Below, piece by piece: positions 1 to 7,412 of a stretch of DNA of 38,238 nt. How positions within the stretch are numbered: position 1 is the stretch's first letter; each line of letters opens with the position of its first letter. The translations under genes and the position numbers were made by a program. The notes below the pieces were generated by a model. That model was not told the origin of the DNA. It did not search any database and saw nothing but the letters and a program-made list of their open reading frames with translations. Source of the stretch: Verrucomicrobiota bacterium (GTDB lineage Bacteria; Verrucomicrobiota; Verrucomicrobiia; Opitutales; Opitutaceae); contig JAEZUE010000043.1 of NCBI GenBank assembly GCA_023443455.1, forward strand, positions 1-38,238, given 5' to 3'.

Positions 1-288
1 ACGGCCCTGTTCCTTGCGGAAGCGGTTGAACCGATTCGCAAACGTCGCCTGCAGCCACCGCATGCCTTCGCTCAGGTTCGCCCGCGGCGTCTCGACGGCC
101 AGATGGAAGTGGTTGCCCATGATGCAGCATGCATGCAGCTCCCAGCCGAACCGCTCGCAGCATTCCCCCATCGCCTTCACGAACGCCGCCTTCGCGCCAT
201 CCTCCCGGAAGATCCACTGCCGGTAGTTGCCGCGGTTGATCACGTGATAGATCCCGCCCTCCTCCTCCAGTCGAAGTTTGCGTACCAT
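1..288 (-). CDS. RAYT-type / IS200-like (Y1) transposase, N-terminal part, cut by window edge
   Basis: Reading the minus strand from the ATG at 288 gives MVRKLRLEEEGGIYHVINRG and onward, with the two N-terminal signatures of Y1/REP-associated tyrosine transposases: YHVINRGNYRQWIF and the metal-binding HUH-type motif NHFHLAVE (around residues 58-65). These enzymes nick and join single-stranded DNA through a tyrosine; that tyrosine should lie beyond position 1 and is not visible. About 96 residues are present. An alternative in-frame ATG is at 306. The frame also stays open further upstream, through a 60-bp tandem repeat and into a degraded gene, back to about 639, so the true start is uncertain. 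Family call is firm; whether the gene is complete cannot be seen here. Confidence 0.85.
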   Translation of the reverse strand, partial: MVRKLRLEEEGGIYHVINRGNYRQWIFREDGAKAAFVKAMGECCERFGWELHACCIMGNHFHLAVETPRANLSEGMRWLQATFANRFNRFRKEQGR

Positions 289-293
289 GCCCG

Positions 294-413
294 CCACCCA
301 AACCATCCGGCCTCCGATTGCAAACTTATCGTAATGACCCCTTAATTCCCGCCCCACCCAAACCATCCGGCCTCCGATTGCAAACTTATCGTAATGACCC
401 CTTAATTCCCGCC
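294..413. repeat. Perfect 60-bp tandem duplication (two copies)
   Basis: Bases 294-353 are repeated exactly at 354-413. The unit contains caaacttatcgtaatgaccc. On the minus strand it is in frame with the transposase and would encode a 20-residue repeat (RELRGHYDKFAI followed by GGRMVWVG or GGRMVWVA). A further 12-bp tandem copy, ttaattcccgcc, occupies 402-413 and 414-425. Exact identity suggests a recent event. Confidence 0.95.
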
Positions 414-423
414 TTAATTCCCG

Positions 424-661
424 CCCGTTCAGCTCCACGAGCGCCCGCAGACGAGTCCCAACCAGCGGAGCGTTCTCCGGTGGTGAAGCCGCCCGCATCG
501 GAGACGGCGAAGGCGCCAACCACGGCTCCGCGGCTACCACTGCCGGATTCGCATATTCCGAAGCCGGCGAAGCGGCCTTCGGCTCGGCGCGTCCCCGGAA
601 CACGACCATCCCAACAACGACACCCACCACACACACCCCTCAAGAACCAGTTCGGTTTCAT
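424..661 (-). pseudogene. Frameshifted, truncated paralog of the neighbouring 258-aa membrane-anchored protein
   Basis: From the ATG at 661 the minus strand reads MKPNWFL, matching MKSNWFL of the intact gene at 817-1593. The match then moves to another frame (GVCVVGVVVGMVVFRGR against VGCFAAGVVVGSVLWWRGE) and ends with VGTRLRALVELNG against VGVRLRALAELNG, equal to residues 68-80 of the intact protein. The frame change falls at about 632-646, in a GT-rich run. Similarity also covers the leader before the start codon (cgttcggatactccg against cgttcaaatactccgg). The remaining two thirds of the gene are missing; the transposase and its tandem repeats occupy that position. I infer a gene duplication followed by truncation and frameshift. 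Confidence 0.8.
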
Positions 662-816
662 CGTTCGGATACTCCGAGAATGGAATACGAGCGCCGTACA
701 CTCGGTCCGCAACCAAATACCGAGCAGTGGGGTCACCCGGCCATGGCACCCGCGAGATGGTCGTCGAGGTGCGGGTGCGCAGCGCGGAGTGAAGCCGGGC
801 CCACGCCGGGCACGGA

Positions 817-1593
817 TCAAGGTTCAACCGGCATCGGCCACAAGCCCTCGTCGGCCATTTTCCGGGCAAGGTCGGGGTACTGCTTTACGAAGGCCAATCG
901 GCCGATCTCGACCTCCTTGGTGACCGTTCCATCCAACCCGCCCGAGCTACTCCACGAGCCCATCATATCGTTCCCGGTTCCGGGTTTCCTGATATTGATC
1001 GTCGTCTCCCCAATGCCACATCCGCCAAACGAATGTGAATCGGCCTCACCACCAGTCGTCTGATACAAGGCGTACCTTTCCGCGCCAAGCACGCTACGCA
1101 CCGTTCGATGCAACTCGTCGTAGACGGCCCCACCTTCCTCCGGAAATGGCGGGATCGAAATGCTGAAACCGCCATCTGGACCGGGGGTGATCACAGCGAA
1201 CTTCGTCTCGAGATTGGCGACCTCCTTCTGGGCTTTGGCGACAGCAGCCTCCATCCGCTCCTTTTCGGCCGCAGTGACATCGTACACCGCGAGGAAATCG
1301 GCGTTCAGCTCGTCGAAACTGAGGAGTGGCAAACTGATCTTGTTGCCCAAACACCCGTTCAACTCTGCGAGAGCCCGAAGACGAACACCCACCTTCGTTT
1401 CGCGCTCCGATCGATCGGGCATCGCCCGGGGGAAAGCCGCATTCCTTGGCCGCTCCGGCGCCACTTGGGCGGGGAGTGCCCCCTGCTCCGAAACCGGCAA
1501 ATGGACTGTCCGCTCACCGCGCCACCACAAGACCGAGCCAACCACCACGCCCGCAGCGAAACACCCAACCGACAAAAACCAGTTCGACTTCAT
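817..1593 (-). CDS. Membrane-anchored protein of unknown function (258 aa)
   Basis: I do not recognise the family. Residues 5-23 form one hydrophobic segment after a short basic start (MKSNWF), so this is a membrane anchor or uncleaved signal. Residues 25-65 are a proline-rich linker. Residues 107-132 (VTAAEKERMEAAVAKAQKEV and following) look helical and may coil. The C-terminal part is glycine-rich (SFGGCGIGETTIN) and ends with a short helix (VKQYPDLARKMADEGLWP). The protein therefore probably lies in the periplasm. The start is supported by a GGAG-type ribosome site 10-14 bases upstream. It follows the histidine kinase gene on the same strand after 78 bases, so it could be co-transcribed. 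A decayed partial copy lies immediately downstream, which suggests a lineage-specific family. Confidence 0.75.
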   Translation of the reverse strand: MKSNWFLSVGCFAAGVVVGSVLWWRGERTVHLPVSEQGALPAQVAPERPRNAAFPRAMPDRSERETKVGVRLRALAELNGCLGNKISLPLLSFDELNADFLAVYDVTAAEKERMEAAVAKAQKEVANLETKFAVITPGPDGGFSISIPPFPEEGGAVYDELHRTVRSVLGAERYALYQTTGGEADSHSFGGCGIGETTINIRKPGTGNDMMGSWSSSGGLDGTVTKEVEIGRLAFVKQYPDLARKMADEGLWPMPVEP

Positions 1594-1671
1594 CGTTCAA
1601 ATACTCCGGTGGCATCACGACCGGAATGCACGGACCCGGCAACCTCGATCCCGCCCGAGACGAACAGAATG

Positions 1672-3165
1672 CTACGCGCCGGCCGCCAACCGCAGCGCAT
1701 CGGCGAGTTCGCCGATCGCAAACGGCTTCGGGAAGCTTTCCACATCGCCCCACGGAGTCGCACGGCGGCCTCGCTCGTGGAGCGTGGCCGAGATCAGGAG
1801 AATCCGCAGGTCCGGCGACGCCTGGCGCAGGCAGGCCACCGCCCCCTGCGACGACTCGATCTCGCACGAGTCGATCACCGCGGCGGCGAGGGCGTCGCCC
1901 ATCCGCGCGGCCAACGCGACCAGGTCGGCATTGTCGCCAGGATACAGGACATTGAGCCCGTGCACACTGGCCGCGTTCTCGATGAGGCGCCGCACCGCCT
2001 CGTCATCCTCGGACACGAGGATGAAGCGATGGCCGTCGGTCACCTCCGGCCGACTTGGCGCCGCCGTCACCGGCCGGGCCGGAAGCTCGAGGCGAAAACA
2101 GGCGCCGTGGCCATCCCCGCCGGCCGACTCGAGCACCAGGCTGCCGCCGTGCACCTCCGCGATCCGGCGGGCCACCGAGAGACCGACTCCGCGCCCGCGA
2201 CCCTTGGTCGACGAATACGGCTCGAAGAGTCGGGCGACGAATTCGGGCGGGATTCCCGGGCCGTTGTCGGCGAAGCGAACCACCACCCGGCCGTCGGCGA
2301 AGACCGACGAGACCCGCAGCTCCGGCGCGGGCACGCCGGCGAGCACTTCCGCCGCATTCACGGCGAGGTTCAAGGCCACCTCGAAGATCTGGGCCTCGTT
2401 GCCGACCACCTCGCAGCCCTCGGCCGGCTCATGCCGGTGGGTGACCTGCAGGTTCCGCGGCACCCCATTTCTGTAGCGAATCAGCGAACACGCACACTTG
2501 AACAAGGGCACCAGGCGGAACGGCTCCGGGTTGGCCGGACGGCCGGTCGAGTAGTCGCGCAGCGTCCGGGTCAGCTGCGCCATGCGCCCGATCGACTCCT
2601 GCAACATGGCATTGCGCTCGGCCGTGCGCGTCTCCGCCGCCAGGCCCATCACCCCGGTGAGAATGTTGTTGAGATCGTGCAGCACGCCGTCGGCCAGACG
2701 CCCCAGCGCCGCCATCCGCCGCTCCTCTTCCTCGCGCCGCCTCTGCTCGGTGAGTTCCGCCTCCGCCTGCTTTCGCAGCGTGATGTCGGTGCGCACCGTC
2801 ACGAAATGAGTGATCAGCCCCTCGGTCCGCAGCGGCGAGATCGTGGTATCCACCCAATAGAGATGCCCCTCCTTGGCCCGGTTGCAGATCTCGCCACGCC
2901 AGATGCGCCCGCCGAGAATCGTGGCCCAGAGCTGTTTGTAGAACCCCGGAGGGTGACGCTCGCTCTTCAGCACCCGGTGGTTCTGCCCGAGCAACTCGTT
3001 GCGGGGATAACCGGAGATCTCGCAGAACCGGTCGTTGGCGTAGACGATCACGCCCTTGCGGTCCGTCACGGCGATGATGCTGGCCTGGTCCACCACCGAG
3101 TGGACCAACGATTCGATCTCGAGGGGTAGCAGGGACGATTCGCGCACGGCGAGAAGAGACGTCAA
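1672..3165 (-). CDS. Hybrid sensor histidine kinase: PAS - kinase - receiver (497 aa)
   Basis: Domains in order: a PAS domain with PAC tail (about 22-132, including YANDRFCEISGYPRNELLGQ), a short coiled segment (132-150), a histidine phosphotransfer region with H163 in LHDLNN, an HATPase domain (N-box N270, DNGPGIP at 300-306, G-box GRGVGLS at 324-330), and a C-terminal receiver (about 378-497). The receiver keeps the acidic pair (EDD 386-388), the likely phospho-acceptor D432 in AVIDSC, the serine/threonine of LLISAT and K480 in PKPF. There is no transmembrane segment, so it is probably a cytoplasmic sensor. It would autophosphorylate on histidine and pass phosphate to its own receiver; no DNA-binding output domain is attached and no response regulator is adjacent. 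The ligand cannot be told from sequence. Confidence 0.93.
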   Translation of the reverse strand: MTSLLAVRESSLLPLEIESLVHSVVDQASIIAVTDRKGVIVYANDRFCEISGYPRNELLGQNHRVLKSERHPPGFYKQLWATILGGRIWRGEICNRAKEGHLYWVDTTISPLRTEGLITHFVTVRTDITLRKQAEAELTEQRRREEEERRMAALGRLADGVLHDLNNILTGVMGLAAETRTAERNAMLQESIGRMAQLTRTLRDYSTGRPANPEPFRLVPLFKCACSLIRYRNGVPRNLQVTHRHEPAEGCEVVGNEAQIFEVALNLAVNAAEVLAGVPAPELRVSSVFADGRVVVRFADNGPGIPPEFVARLFEPYSSTKGRGRGVGLSVARRIAEVHGGSLVLESAGGDGHGACFRLELPARPVTAAPSRPEVTDGHRFILVSEDDEAVRRLIENAASVHGLNVLYPGDNADLVALAARMGDALAAAVIDSCEIESSQGAVACLRQASPDLRILLISATLHERGRRATPWGDVESFPKPFAIGELADALRLAAGA

Positions 3166-3242
3166 ATAAGCCGCCCTTCAAGGCCTTGTTAGCGAAAATT
3201 ATGGCTCAATTTAACGCCAACGTCCGGCCGCCAAGAACCGGA

Positions 3243-4541
3243 TCACCGTTTCAAGCGCCGCGAGCAGGAGCGGCCGTGGGCATCGAGTTTTTCCATTTCG
3301 GCAAACGCCGCGACCACCGGCGCCGCCTTGGGCAGGCTCCGGGCATCGTAACGCACCACGCTCGTGCGTCGCAGGAAATCCGCCACACGCAGCCCGCTGA
3401 AGAAGCGGCCGGTACGCCCGGTCGGCAACGTGTGGCTGGGACCGGCCACGAAGTCGCCCAGCGCGGTCGGCGTCTGCCCGCCCACGAGCACGGCGCCGGC
3501 GGTCGTGATCTGCTTGAGCAGCTTCGCGACCGCCTTGTCGGCGACCTCGAGCTCGAGATGCTCGGGCGCGATGAAGTCGGCGATCGCGGCGGCCTCGTCG
3601 AGCGACTTGGCCAGGATCGCGAGCGAGCCGGTCGCGAGCACACGGCGGATCAGCTCGGCGCGGCCGACCTCGGCCAACTGCTTCTCGATCTCGGCCTCGA
3701 CGCCCTTGAGCACCTTCTGCGAGGTCGTGACGAAATAGACCTTCTCGCGCCCGGTGCCGTGCTCGGCCTGGGCGAGCAGATCGGCGGCGACGTATTCGGG
3801 ATTCGCGGAGCCGTCGGCGATCACGCACACCTCGCTCGGGCCCGGCAGCAGCGCGACGCCGACCGTGCCGAACACCTGGCGTTGCGCCTCGACGGTGTAG
3901 GCGTTGCCCGGGCCGAAGACCTTGTCGACGGCGGGAATCGTCCCGGTGCCGAAGGCCATCGCGCCGACGGCCTGCACCCCGCCGATACGGTACACCTCGG
4001 TGATGCCGATCAGGTGGAGCGCGCCGAGCATCGCCGGCGACACCGCGCCGTCCGGACCGGAAGGAGTGAATACAGCGATCTCGGGGCACTTCGCGATCTG
4101 CGCGAGCACCACCGTCATCAGCACCGTGGACACCAGCGGCACCTGGCCGCCGGGCACATAGAGGCCGACGCGCCGGATCGGGTAGAAACGTTCGCCGACG
4201 CGGGCGCCGTCGGGGTTGCGCATCGTCCAATCCTTCGGGAGGCCGCGGCGGTTGTAGGCGGTGATGTTGCGGTGCGCGGCCTTGATCGCGGCGCGCTGCT
4301 CGCGGGTCAGCGCCTTCGCTCCGGCGGCCAACTCCTCGGCACTCACCCGGAACTGCGCGGGGGCGAGCTCGGCCTTGTCGAATTTGCGCACGTACTCGGC
4401 CACCGCGGCATCGCCCCGCTCGCGCACGGCGGCGAGGATCGAGGCCACGGCCTCGCGGATCTCGGCCGGCGCGGAAGCGGCGGCACAGAAGCGGGCGAGT
4501 TCGGAGCGAAAGGTCGGTTCGGAGGACCGCAGGAGACGCAT
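3243..4541 (-). CDS. hisD: Histidinol dehydrogenase
   Basis: Catalyses the last two steps of histidine synthesis, NAD-dependent oxidation of L-histidinol to L-histidine, in the cytoplasm with zinc. Diagnostic motifs are present in order: GLYVPGG, FGPGNAYT, LPGPSEV, QAEHG, APEHLEL and GPSHTLPT. The 432-residue length is normal. I start at the ATG at 4541 (MRLLRSSEP); a TTG 39 bases upstream lies inside the terminator hairpin of the preceding gene, so it is unlikely. No other his gene is adjacent, so histidine genes appear dispersed. It follows a terminator and should have its own promoter or depend on read-through. Confidence 0.97.
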   Translation of the reverse strand: MRLLRSSEPTFRSELARFCAAASAPAEIREAVASILAAVRERGDAAVAEYVRKFDKAELAPAQFRVSAEELAAGAKALTREQRAAIKAAHRNITAYNRRGLPKDWTMRNPDGARVGERFYPIRRVGLYVPGGQVPLVSTVLMTVVLAQIAKCPEIAVFTPSGPDGAVSPAMLGALHLIGITEVYRIGGVQAVGAMAFGTGTIPAVDKVFGPGNAYTVEAQRQVFGTVGVALLPGPSEVCVIADGSANPEYVAADLLAQAEHGTGREKVYFVTTSQKVLKGVEAEIEKQLAEVGRAELIRRVLATGSLAILAKSLDEAAAIADFIAPEHLELEVADKAVAKLLKQITTAGAVLVGGQTPTALGDFVAGPSHTLPTGRTGRFFSGLRVADFLRRTSVVRYDARSLPKAAPVVAAFAEMEKLDAHGRSCSRRLKR

Positions 4542-4554
4542 GATGTTGGGGACG

Positions 4555-4586
4555 AAAAAAGTCCGGTGGCCTTTTGGCAACCGGAC
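4555..4586 (-). terminator. Intrinsic terminator of the LolA-like gene
   Basis: On the minus strand a hairpin with arms GTCCGGT and ACCGGAC (bases 4561-4567 and 4580-4586, extended by an inner CC/GG pair and an AAAA loop) is followed directly by six T residues (4555-4560). It lies 23 bases after the stop codon of the secreted protein and before the hisD start. Confidence 0.85.
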
Positions 4587-4608
4587 AGTGTGGCGAACCG
4601 TCGGACGT

Positions 4609-5355
4609 TCAGCGGGAGCCCGGGACGGGAACCGCGAACAGCTCGGTGGCGAAGGCTTCGTTCACCTTGATGTCGGTGAAGTCGATCGTGACGCTGGTCG
4701 TTCCGCCATCGGGCGTCTTCGACGAGGACACCAGACGTTTCGGAAAGCGGAGACCGGCGACAATGACCTCGCCCTCCTCCCGGATGACCTCGCCGTTCGG
4801 TCCCTCGGTCAGGAGAAGACGGCCGTCGGCCTGGTCGAAGATGCGGATGAAGACGATGTCGCCGGGGTGGATGAAGGCCACTCGCACCGCGGCGCGGCCC
4901 TCGAAGCTGGTCTCGGCCCGCAGCTCGATCCGCACTCCCTGCTTCTCCATGCCGCGATAGAACGCGAGGTTCTCGAGCACGTTTGCGCGGAGCAGCTTGA
5001 GCTGTTTGAGCGGGATGATGTCGATCTTCGACAAGGCCGGTTTTGTGACGGACTCGAGACGTACCCAGCCCTCGTCGCCGTCGTAGCCGACGGTTTCCTT
5101 GCGGTCGCCCATCACGCGCACGGTGAGCTGCGAACAGGGCTTGGCGAGGAGCATCTCGATGGAGCCGGCGGTGTCAGTGCCGCCGATCTTGATCTCGCCC
5201 CGGTAGGAAAGCGTGCGCACCGCCCCGAGATCCCGCTCGGCGCCGACATAGCGACGGGCCTTGGCGATCACCGACTCGAGATCGGCGGCGTGAGCGACCA
5301 GGGACAAAACCGGCCCGAGCAGCGCCAGCGTTACCAGACGTTGGAGACGTGTCAT
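4609..5355 (-). CDS. Secreted LolA-like (outer-membrane lipoprotein-sorting type) protein (248 aa)
   Basis: The ATG at 5355 opens a clear Sec signal peptide (MTRLQRLVTLALLGPVLSLV, cut after AHA), so the mature protein is periplasmic. The rest has the alternating short-strand pattern of a LolA/LolB-type half-barrel: repeated strands such as LSYRGEIKIGG, TVGYDGDEGWVR, IFDQADGRLLLTE, GEVIVAGLRFP and a closing DIKVNEAFATELFAVP. That ending is common in proteins annotated as outer-membrane lipoprotein-sorting proteins. Genuine LolA carries lipoproteins, but many paralogs have unknown cargo, so the transport role is only a possibility. The frame continues upstream of 5355, but only antisense to guaA. 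The gene stands alone, bounded by terminators on both sides. Confidence 0.75.
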   Translation of the reverse strand: MTRLQRLVTLALLGPVLSLVAHAADLESVIAKARRYVGAERDLGAVRTLSYRGEIKIGGTDTAGSIEMLLAKPCSQLTVRVMGDRKETVGYDGDEGWVRLESVTKPALSKIDIIPLKQLKLLRANVLENLAFYRGMEKQGVRIELRAETSFEGRAAVRVAFIHPGDIVFIRIFDQADGRLLLTEGPNGEVIREEGEVIVAGLRFPKRLVSSSKTPDGGTTSVTIDFTDIKVNEAFATELFAVPVPGSR

Positions 5356-5410
5356 GGTGCGAGCGTGCCGGACCGGTGGCGGAAAGGCAATCCGCGGGCA
5401 AAAGGTCGGC

Positions 5411-5446
5411 CAAAACAAAACGGGCGCCCCACAAAAGGCGCCCGTT
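5411..5446 (-). terminator. Intrinsic terminator of guaA
   Basis: The minus strand has a 10-bp hairpin AACGGGCGCC / GGCGCCCGTT (5419-5428 and 5437-5446) with an eight-base loop, followed by a T-rich tract (TTTTGTTTTG including the stem end). It begins 20 bases past the guaA stop codon. Confidence 0.88.
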
Positions 5447-5465
5447 CCGGAAAAGCGGCTCGCGC

Positions 5466-7004
5466 TCACTCCCACTCGATGGTGGCCGGCGGCTTCGAGC
5501 TGATGTCGTAGACGACGCGGTTGACGCCCTTCACCTCGTTGATGATGCGCGTCGAGACCTTCTGGAGCAGCTCGTGCGGCAGGTGCGCCCAGTCGGCGGT
5601 CATGGCGTCGACACTCTCGACCACGCGGACGGCGATCACGTAGTCGTAGGTGCGCTCGTCGCCCATCACACCCACGGTCTGAACGGGGAGGAAAACACAG
5701 AACGACTGCCACACTTTGTAGTAGAATCCCGAATCCACCATTTCCTCTTGGAGGACGGCGTCGGCGTTGCGCAGGATCTCGAGCCGCTCGGGAGTGATCT
5801 CACCCATGACGCGGACCGCGAGGCCAGGGCCCGGGAAAGGCTGGCGCCAGACGACCTCGCGGGGCAGGCCCAACTCGGAGCCGAGGGCGCGCACCTCGTC
5901 CTTGAAGAGCTCGCGGAGGGGCTCGAGGAGCTTGAGCTTCATGCGGGCAGGGAGACCGCCGACATTGTGATGGCTCTTGATCACCGCGGCCGGGTTGCCG
6001 TCGATGGAGACGCTTTCGATGACGTCGGGATAGAGGGTGCCTTGGGCGAGGTACTCGGCCTTGCCGATCGATTTGAGCGACTCCTCGAAGACGGTGATGA
6101 AGGTCTTGCCGATGATCTTCCGCTTCTTCTCCGGGTCGCTGACCTTCTTGAGCTTCTTGAGGAAGAGCTCGGCGGAATCGGCGACGCGCAGGTCGATCTT
6201 GAAATTGCGTTTGTAGAGGGCGACGACCGCATCGCGCTCATTCTTGCGCAGCAACCCGTTGTCGACGAAGACACAGGTGAGCTGCTTGCCGATCGCCTTG
6301 TGGATCAGCGCCGCGGCGACCGAGGAATCCACGCCTCCGGAGAGGCCGAGGATGACGCGACCCTTGCCCACCTTCTCGCGAATCTCCTCGATTGCGCGAT
6401 CGACGAAGTTGGCCATGGACCAGTCGCCCTTGCAGCCGCAGACGTTGAACAGGAAGTTGCGGATGATCTGCACGCCATTCTCGGTGTGGTGCACCTCGGG
6501 ATGGAACTGCAGGCCGTAGAACCTCTTCTCGGCGTGTTCGATCGCCGCATACGGGGAATTTTCGGTGCGGGCCGTGGCCGAGAAGCCGCGGGGGAGCTGG
6601 GTGAGCTTGTCGCCATGGGAGTTCCACACGCGCACGACGTGGCCGAGGCCCTGGAAGAGCGTGCCCTGGCGGAGGATCTGCAGGCGGCCGTGGCCGTACT
6701 CACGCTCGTCGCTGTGGGCGACCTTGCCGCCGAGGAACTTGGCCATCAGCTGCACACCATAGCAGATGCCCAACACCGGAACGCCGAGGTTGAAGACCGC
6801 CTTGTCGGGCAACGGGGCGTTCTTGGCGAGCACGCTCGAGGGGCCACCGGAGAGGATCACGCCGAGCACTCCGTCCTTCTTCAGGGTCTCGGCCGGCGTG
6901 GCATAGTGGTAGATCTTCGAATAGACTTGGCACTCGCGGATACGACGGGCGATGACCTGGGTGTATTGTGAACCGAAGTCCAGGACGGCGATGGTTTGGG
7001 TCAT
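5466..7004 (-). CDS. guaA: GMP synthase (glutamine-hydrolysing)
   Basis: Converts XMP, ATP and glutamine to GMP, the last step of guanine nucleotide synthesis, in the cytoplasm. The 512-residue protein has the class I glutamine amidotransferase domain first (LDFGSQYTQ at 8-16, nucleophile C81 in GICYGVQ, H168 and E170 in LQFHPEV). Next comes the ATP-pyrophosphatase domain with its PP-loop LSGGVDSS (221-228), and then the dimerisation domain ending in KPPATIEWE, the expected C-terminus. The ATG at 7004 (MTQTIAVLDFGSQ) matches the family; the open frame upstream of it is not coding. Guanine synthesis partner guaB is not adjacent. It may be transcribed with the small zinc-ribbon gene 76 bases upstream. 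Confidence 0.98.
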   Translation of the reverse strand: MTQTIAVLDFGSQYTQVIARRIRECQVYSKIYHYATPAETLKKDGVLGVILSGGPSSVLAKNAPLPDKAVFNLGVPVLGICYGVQLMAKFLGGKVAHSDEREYGHGRLQILRQGTLFQGLGHVVRVWNSHGDKLTQLPRGFSATARTENSPYAAIEHAEKRFYGLQFHPEVHHTENGVQIIRNFLFNVCGCKGDWSMANFVDRAIEEIREKVGKGRVILGLSGGVDSSVAAALIHKAIGKQLTCVFVDNGLLRKNERDAVVALYKRNFKIDLRVADSAELFLKKLKKVSDPEKKRKIIGKTFITVFEESLKSIGKAEYLAQGTLYPDVIESVSIDGNPAAVIKSHHNVGGLPARMKLKLLEPLRELFKDEVRALGSELGLPREVVWRQPFPGPGLAVRVMGEITPERLEILRNADAVLQEEMVDSGFYYKVWQSFCVFLPVQTVGVMGDERTYDYVIAVRVVESVDAMTADWAHLPHELLQKVSTRIINEVKGVNRVVYDISSKPPATIEWE

Positions 7005-7080
7005 GACGGGAAAGGGCGAAAGGTGACAAAAGCGGGCCCGGTCAGTCGATTCGAAAGCGGGCTGGGGCCATGAAAAGAAA

Positions 7081-7314
7081 TCAGAAGCGCAGTCGGGGGT
7101 TGCGATGGCCGCAGCGGGGGCACGGAGCCGTGCCTTCGGCCTCGGCGGCCGTGTACACATGGTCGCATTTCAGACAATGAAAGGTCGTGCGGCGGCGGGT
7201 GCGGTCGAAATAGCAGAGGTCGCGGCGGTCGTAGAAAAGCCAAAGGGCGACCAGCAGCAACAACGCCACGGCGACACCAAGGAGGAGCGCGTTACTGAAA
7301 TCGGCGGGGGACAC
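7081..7314 (-). CDS. Small membrane protein with C-terminal zinc ribbon (77 aa)
   Basis: One transmembrane helix (about residues 8-27) is followed by a basic stretch and a four-cysteine zinc ribbon: CLKC at 47-50 and CPRCGH at 65-70. The family is not one I can name. The layout (membrane helix, then rubredoxin-like knuckles on the cytoplasmic side) suggests a small scaffold or hydrogenase-maturation-like metal-binding protein, but no function can be assigned. The start is a GTG; no ATG gives the hydrophobic segment. It lies upstream of guaA on the same strand and just past the terminator of the ribosomal cluster. Confidence 0.7.
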   Translation of the reverse strand: MSPADFSNALLLGVAVALLLLVALWLFYDRRDLCYFDRTRRRTTFHCLKCDHVYTAAEAEGTAPCPRCGHRNPRLRF

Positions 7315-7340
7315 GGACGGGGGAGCGGAACCGAAAAGCG

Positions 7341-7374
7341 CAAGACGCGCCCCGCCGAGGCGGGACGCGTCTTG
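7341..7374 (-). terminator. Terminator at the end of the ribosomal protein cluster
   Basis: Bases 7341-7374 form a long, nearly perfect hairpin: CAAGACGCG and CGCGTCTTG arms with an inner CCCGCC/GGCGGG stem. On the minus strand it is followed by CGCTTTTCGG. It lies 38 bases after the rplQ stop codon. The hairpin is symmetrical enough to act on both strands, and plus-strand transcripts would meet TGTTTTC after it. Confidence 0.8.
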
Positions 7375-7412
7375 AATGTTTTCAATCGGACGAAGCGCGC
7401 GAGGCGCCCGGA

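Noticed and set aside
294..425. Possible CRISPR array
   Set aside because: The two repeat copies are adjacent with no spacers, and no cas gene is in the window.
318..923. 201-residue plus-strand frame with a repeated peptide (QTYRNDPLIPA)
   Set aside because: The repeat peptide is only the antisense reading of the 60-bp tandem duplication; the opposite strand holds the RAYT and paralog homology.
1108..3129. 673-residue open frame on the plus strand
   Set aside because: Antisense to the histidine kinase and the 258-aa gene, with an arginine/proline/histidine-rich composition unlike real protein.
4542..4580. Upstream TTG start for hisD adding 13 residues
   Set aside because: The TTG lies inside the stem-loop and T-run of the preceding gene's terminator, and the ATG at 4541 matches the family start.
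5356..5712. N-terminal extension of the LolA-like protein
   Set aside because: The extension is antisense to guaA and arginine-rich; the ATG at 5355 starts a proper signal peptide.
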